Part shown: one piece after another, positions 59,516-64,000 of the stretch
Position numbering within the stretch: position 1 is the stretch's first letter
Layout of the letters: each line of letters opens with the position of its first letter
NCBI GenBank assembly: GCA_902623685.1
Contig: CACNUQ010000003.1
Location: forward strand, 1 to 64,000
Length of the DNA stretch: 64,000 bases
Reading direction: 5' to 3'
Source: an uncultured SAR86 cluster bacterium
GTDB lineage: Bacteria; Pseudomonadota; Gammaproteobacteria; Magnimaribacterales; D2472
Made by a program: the position numbers and the translations under genes
The notes under the pieces: model-generated
Seen by the model: the letters and a program-made list of their open reading frames with translations, nothing else
Told to the model about the DNA's origin: nothing
The model's database searches: none

Positions 59516-60134
59516 TTCAATCAAAGTTTTTGGAGAGCGCCATTGTGGGACTAATGCCATAGGCTATTTCGCAGGTAAAAATTTTAATCTTAAACTTCAT
59601 CACCATGATTTCTTAGGTTGGAAGCACAGACTTGCCCCACAAAAAGACGAGTGGTCAAAGTTTAATGTTCAAAATTGCTTATTTATTTTTTGTATGCGTA
59701 ATCCCTATTCATGGATTAAAGCCATGCATAGAGAACCATATTATGACCATTATCCAAAAATAAAAGATTTGTCCTTAGAGAATTTTATTCAATTTTCTAT
59801 TGAAGACTATGAAAACTGTATCGCGATGTGGAATCAAAAGAATGATTCATACTTTAGAATGTCAGATGAGATACCTAACTCAATTATTATCAATGTTGAG
59901 GACTTTAATGCTGATCAGAGAAAATTTCATACTAACCTCACAGACATACTTAATAGAAGCGATATGCCTTTAATTAAAATGAATGATTATGTAAATGGAA
60001 GAGGGCGGCATGAACAGGAGGACATTACATCCTCACTGATGATACCGAAGCTAGATAAGAATTTAGTTAGAATTATTAACTCTTCTTTATCAGAAGAAAC
60101 CATGAAAAAATGTAATTACGAACTACTTATTTAA
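59487..60134 (+). CDS. Sulfotransferase-like P-loop protein
   Basis: VFGERHCGTNAIGYFAG (5'-PSB-like loop) and CMRNPYSWIKAMHREPYY; overlaps the previous CDS by 29 nt. Confidence 0.6.
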   Translation: MAQRLNLTINSIKVFGERHCGTNAIGYFAGKNFNLKLHHHDFLGWKHRLAPQKDEWSKFNVQNCLFIFCMRNPYSWIKAMHREPYYDHYPKIKDLSLENFIQFSIEDYENCIAMWNQKNDSYFRMSDEIPNSIIINVEDFNADQRKFHTNLTDILNRSDMPLIKMNDYVNGRGRHEQEDITSSLMIPKLDKNLVRIINSSLSEETMKKCNYELLI

Positions 60135-60146
60135 ACTGAGATAAAA

Positions 60147-60371
60147 ATGAATAAAACTGAAAAAACGGCGTTTAGAGAAAGCATTATTGTTGTAATGATG
60201 GGACTAGTCATTAATTTTCCACTGCAAACTTTCTTACTTTGGTTAACCATAGACAATTGGAGCTGGACAAACACGATATTAATTTCAATTTTTACTCAGG
60301 CAATATTAACCATGGTTGCTCTGGTTAGGGTTTATTCCATTCGAATGAGGTTTAAAAGAGGAAAATTTTAA
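60147..60371 (+). CDS. Small two-TM membrane protein (DUF7220-like)
   Basis: KTAFRESIIVVMMGLVINFPLQTFLLWL; pattern recalled from phage-associated small proteins. Confidence 0.5.
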   Translation: MNKTEKTAFRESIIVVMMGLVINFPLQTFLLWLTIDNWSWTNTILISIFTQAILTMVALVRVYSIRMRFKRGKF

Positions 60372-60414
60372 AAATTTCCTTCATAGTCATGCGATCTTTC
60401 ATGAGTGAACTATT

Positions 60415-61206
60415 TTGATGAAATTAAAAATGTATCAGGTCGATGCTTTTACAGATAAATTATTTACTGGCAACCCAGCTGCAGTTGTAATTTTAGAATC
60501 TTCTTTAAAAGATAATGAGATGCAATCAATAGCATTTGAAAACAATCTTTCTGAAACAGCTTTTGTAAGTATCCATGAAAGTCCAATTTATATTAGATGG
60601 TTTACCCCTTCAATTGAGGTTGATCTTTGTGGCCATGCTACATTAGCTAGCGCGAGGATACTGTTTGAACATTATCCTGAGCTTGCTGGTAAAGAAATTA
60701 ATTTTAATTCGAAAAGTGGTATTTTAAAGATTACAAAAAATGAGGATGATTTATGCCTAAATTTTCCAGAAGACAAACCAGTTTCATTAGAATTAGATCC
60801 ATTATTTAAAGAAATATTAGGTATTGAGCCTTTGCAATTGTTAAGAGGCAAAGACGATTATCTAGCGATCTTTGAGAATCAAAAACAGATTGAGCAAATA
60901 AAACCAAATTTTTTGCTACTTTCAAGGTTAGATTCTAGAGGTCTAGTTGTATCTGCTCCTGGAGATGAAGTAGATTTTGTTTCCAGATGTTTTTATCCAG
61001 AAGCAGGGATTGAAGAAGATCCTGTGACAGGATCAGCTCATACTATGTTAACTCCATATTGGGCAAAGAAATTTAACAAGGATAAGCTTGAGGCAAATCA
61101 GCTCTCTAAGAGGGGAGGGAAACTTAATTGCACTTTGGCTAACAAAAGAGTTTTTATATCAGGTAAAAGCGTCATTTATTTTGATGGAATCATTTCTATT
61201 GTTTAA
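60415..61206 (+). CDS. PhzF-family isomerase
   Basis: YQVDAFTDKLFTGNPAAVVIL; RWFTPSIEVDLCGHATLAS; EEDPVTGSAHTMLTPYWA. Confidence 0.95.
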   Translation: MMKLKMYQVDAFTDKLFTGNPAAVVILESSLKDNEMQSIAFENNLSETAFVSIHESPIYIRWFTPSIEVDLCGHATLASARILFEHYPELAGKEINFNSKSGILKITKNEDDLCLNFPEDKPVSLELDPLFKEILGIEPLQLLRGKDDYLAIFENQKQIEQIKPNFLLLSRLDSRGLVVSAPGDEVDFVSRCFYPEAGIEEDPVTGSAHTMLTPYWAKKFNKDKLEANQLSKRGGKLNCTLANKRVFISGKSVIYFDGIISIV

Positions 61207-61237
61207 AATCTAGTTTTATTAATTTTGGAGAAAATTT

Positions 61238-61606
61238 ATGGCTACATATATTGTCTACGCATTATTGCTTGCAATTATCCAAATCTGGGTAGTTCCAGCT
61301 GCGTTTAATTTGAAAAATTTTTCATGGTATACAACCAATAGAGATGAACCAATGCCTGAGACATCTGTCATGGCAGGCAGAGCTATTAGGGCTGCTACGA
61401 ATCTACAAGAAAGTCTTCCTGCTTTTTTAGCGCTAGCTTTACTATCTATGCATTTATCAGTTGATTTGACCGGCTTGGCTTTTTGGTGGTTATTATTGAG
61501 GATTGCTCATCTAATTACATATATTGCCGGCATAGCTTTACTAAGAACACTTTCATGGCTTGGGTCTTTGGTTACTTTGATTATGATGGCACTAGCATTG
61601 ATTTAG
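61238..61606 (+). CDS. MAPEG-family membrane protein
   Basis: Four TMs; RAIRAATNLQESLPAFLALAL. Confidence 0.85.
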   Translation: MATYIVYALLLAIIQIWVVPAAFNLKNFSWYTTNRDEPMPETSVMAGRAIRAATNLQESLPAFLALALLSMHLSVDLTGLAFWWLLLRIAHLITYIAGIALLRTLSWLGSLVTLIMMALALI

Positions 61607-61633
61607 TAAAAGTCGACTAGATTTTGAAGAAAG

Positions 61634-61657
61634 AAGGGAGTAAAGCTCCCTTTTTTT
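61634..61657 (+). terminator. Rho-independent terminator
   Basis: AAGGGAG-taaag-CTCCCTT followed by a T tract. Confidence 0.8.
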
Positions 61658-62768
61658 ATCCGTTAGGATTTATTAAAAATTTTTCCCCAGTCGCTTGTTT
61701 TGCATAGACCATCAATGACTCTATGGTTAGTGCTTCCTCAAGGGTAACTTCTTGAGTATATGTACTAGCAAAAGTAGTTTGTATCTCATTAGCTACACGA
61801 GCCTGCATTTTACCCATTTTCTCAAAACCTACTTTTCCTAGAAATGGTGTTAATAGAAATCCACCTATACCCCAATACATTCCAAAGCTTCTATTATTAG
61901 GCAGTGTAATAGCTGATTGATTAAGTGCTCCATAGATATAAACTTGCTTATGATCTGTAGATCCATAGGGACTATACTCAGTTGCATTTTTTCTTGCAGC
62001 ACTTTCCATGCAAGTAAGAATTTTGCCAGCAAGTTCTCCTCCACCTGTTGCATCAAATGCAAGAGTTGCTTTGGTTTCTGTGATATCTGATGTTAATTGA
62101 TCCATAAAATTATCATCCGATGAATTGCAAACAAACTTTGCACCTATCGATTTCAATAAATCAACATGCTCTTGCTTGCGAACAATATTTATAAGTTGCA
62201 CGCCATCATCAATACAGATTTTTACAAGCATTTGACCCAAATTAGAAGCTGCTGCTGTATGAATAAGCGCCGTGTGTCCCTCCATTTTCATTGTCTCAAC
62301 CATCGCAAGTGCAGTGAGTGGATTTACAAAACTTGACGCACAATCTCTAGGCTCGGTTCCTTCATTCATCACTAAGCAACTTGCTGCAGGCATGCATCGG
62401 TATTGAGAATACATGCCACCACCAACAACACTTACGACTTTCCCAAGAAGATTCTGAGCATTAGCTCCAGCTTCAATCACAACTCCTGAGCCTTCATTAC
62501 CAACTGGCATGGGGATATTAAGTCTTGGCCTCATTGCACCCATAATTGCCTCTGGGACATCCATTGTAATTTTTGAATCTTCAGCCTGAAGGGTGTTAAT
62601 ATCGCCTGGCCCCAGCAAAAGACCTAGATCAGAGGGATTGATTGGAGTTGCTTCTACTTGGATTAGCACCTCATCATCGCTTGGAACAGGACGCTCCGAT
62701 TCAGTAATAGCTATTTCTAACTTTCCTTGATCAGTGACAGTAGATGTAATTTGTTTATTTGAACTCAT
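61656..62768 (-). CDS. Zinc-type alcohol dehydrogenase/quinone oxidoreductase-like protein
   Basis: VQVEATPINPSDLGLLLG; VGNEGSGVVIEAG; MDR-type Rossmann region. Confidence 0.85.
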   Translation of the reverse strand: MSSNKQITSTVTDQGKLEIAITESERPVPSDDEVLIQVEATPINPSDLGLLLGPGDINTLQAEDSKITMDVPEAIMGAMRPRLNIPMPVGNEGSGVVIEAGANAQNLLGKVVSVVGGGMYSQYRCMPAASCLVMNEGTEPRDCASSFVNPLTALAMVETMKMEGHTALIHTAAASNLGQMLVKICIDDGVQLINIVRKQEHVDLLKSIGAKFVCNSSDDNFMDQLTSDITETKATLAFDATGGGELAGKILTCMESAARKNATEYSPYGSTDHKQVYIYGALNQSAITLPNNRSFGMYWGIGGFLLTPFLGKVGFEKMGKMQARVANEIQTTFASTYTQEVTLEEALTIESLMVYAKQATGEKFLINPNG

Positions 62769-62863
62769 TTTATCTCCTTATAAAGCATTAAATAGTAATA
62801 TATACAAAGAACCATACAGTTTAGAGTAAGGCTCAAGTTTCACAATAGAAATAAAAAATTTTC

Positions 62864-64000
62864 ATGGATAATTATTCAAAACATATTGCAATTCTTGGAG
62901 GAGGAATAGCAGGTCTCTCACTTGGCTGTGCATTATTAAAAGAGGGTATTCCAGCAGTCATTTTTGAAAAAATGTCAGAAGATACTTCTCATGGAGCCGC
63001 AATAAGTCTTTCTTCAAATGCACTTCGTCTTTTAGATAGGTTGGATATTTATAATGATCTTAAAAATAAATCATTTGTTCATTCTAAAGCAACTATTCAA
63101 GGAACTAAGAAGAGCATATGCAGCTTTAATACACCTGAAGTTTTGACGACACGTCGTCAAACATTGATGACACTTCTGCATTCAAGATTTAAAAGTCTTG
63201 GTGGGGATATTAATTTTGATCATACTTTAATAAATTTTGATGCTAAAAAATGTGAAGTAACATTTTCAAATAATAAAAAATATTACTTCAAGCACTTAGC
63301 AGCATGTGATGGAGTAAGATCATCAATACGTGACAGTTTTTTTCAAGCAAATCAAAATCCAAAATATAGTGGCTACAGTGCATGGAGAGGTATTGGTAAA
63401 TCGGTACTTAAAAATATTCATTTTGCTCTTGGTCCTGGGAGTCATGTGGTTAGTTATCCAATTAATAGTGATGGAGATGTTAGTTTTGTTGCTGTGAGAA
63501 AGGAAGATTTTCAATTTAAAGAATCATGGAAAGAGCTGGGATCTCTTTCTAATTTATTGCAAGACTTTTCAACTTACGATTCAAGTATTTTTCCTGAGCT
63601 AAAAGCTGAAGAGCCTCTTTATAAATGGGGCATTTATGTTCGACCACCCCTGCAATCAATGACTGCAAAAAATATAACTCTAGTTGGTGATGCAGCTCAC
63701 CCAATGGTTCCATTTTTAGGACAAGGAGCATGTATGGCCATAGAGGACGCATATTCATTTGCAATGTTGTGTAAATACAAAAATGGAAATTTTATTGATG
63801 CACAGAAAATATATGATTTGATTAGAAGTAAGCGCACTAAAAAGATTCAACAGGCATCATTGTTGCAAGGAAAAATTTATCATATGAAAAATCCTATGAT
63901 GGTACTTGCAAGAAATTCAATCATGAAATACACCAATATTCCTGGTAATGATCTGAAGAAAATACATGATTATGATGCACACCAAGAAGTATTAAATTTC
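62864..64000 (+). CDS. FAD-dependent monooxygenase (PHBH-fold), 3' end beyond window
   Basis: MDNYSKHIAILGGGIAGLSLGCALLKEGIPAVIFEK; GDAAHPMVPFLGQGACMAIEDAY; open to window end, absent from ORF track. Confidence 0.85.
   Translation, partial: MDNYSKHIAILGGGIAGLSLGCALLKEGIPAVIFEKMSEDTSHGAAISLSSNALRLLDRLDIYNDLKNKSFVHSKATIQGTKKSICSFNTPEVLTTRRQTLMTLLHSRFKSLGGDINFDHTLINFDAKKCEVTFSNNKKYYFKHLAACDGVRSSIRDSFFQANQNPKYSGYSAWRGIGKSVLKNIHFALGPGSHVVSYPINSDGDVSFVAVRKEDFQFKESWKELGSLSNLLQDFSTYDSSIFPELKAEEPLYKWGIYVRPPLQSMTAKNITLVGDAAHPMVPFLGQGACMAIEDAYSFAMLCKYKNGNFIDAQKIYDLIRSKRTKKIQQASLLQGKIYHMKNPMMVLARNSIMKYTNIPGNDLKKIHDYDAHQEVLNF

Noticed and set aside
63323-63764. Minus-strand ORFs at window end
   Set aside because: Antisense to the FAD monooxygenase reading frame, which is open from 62864 to 64000.
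1-64000. Search for CRISPR arrays, tRNA/rRNA genes, transposases, integrases or classic toxin-antitoxin pairs
   Set aside because: No repeated spacer pattern, recognisable RNA gene, or mobile-element or TA signature was seen by eye; a tRNAscan/Infernal run would be needed to exclude small RNAs.

Overview
By-eye reading of a 64 kb AT-rich bacterial chromosome window, densely coding on both strands. Gene content looks like a marine gammaproteobacterium (SAR86-like is an inference, not tested). Recognisable core genes include psd/pssA, uvrD, lipB/lipA, yaaA, rpoH, trmB, rdgB-metW-metX-yggT-proC-yggS, argS, efp, folA-thyA-lgt, rppH, rmuC and hspQ. Transport and envelope modules include a TonB2-type DUF3450/ExbB/ExbB/ExbD/TonB/TPR operon, a TRAP transporter, FTR1, Nramp, SMR and TSUP. 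I saw no rRNA, tRNA, CRISPR array, integrase or transposase. The most interesting locus is a head-to-head pair at 19.07-20.76 kb: a PF11397/GT60-like (Skp1 Gnt1-type) GlcNAc-transferase homolog and a prolyl-4-hydroxylase-like 2OG-Fe(II) dioxygenase, 35 bp apart. This may be a bacterial hydroxyproline-glycosylation module. Other leads: an uncharacterised four-gene cassette (26.86-28.72 kb) between the two halves of a split TRAP transporter; a trmB whose conserved N-terminus has no canonical start codon and runs in frame from the rpoH stop; an exported MsrA-thioredoxin-MsrB fusion; a MerT/HMA/CsoR-like metal module; and a near-perfect Fur-box-like palindrome before FTR1. No database searches were run.
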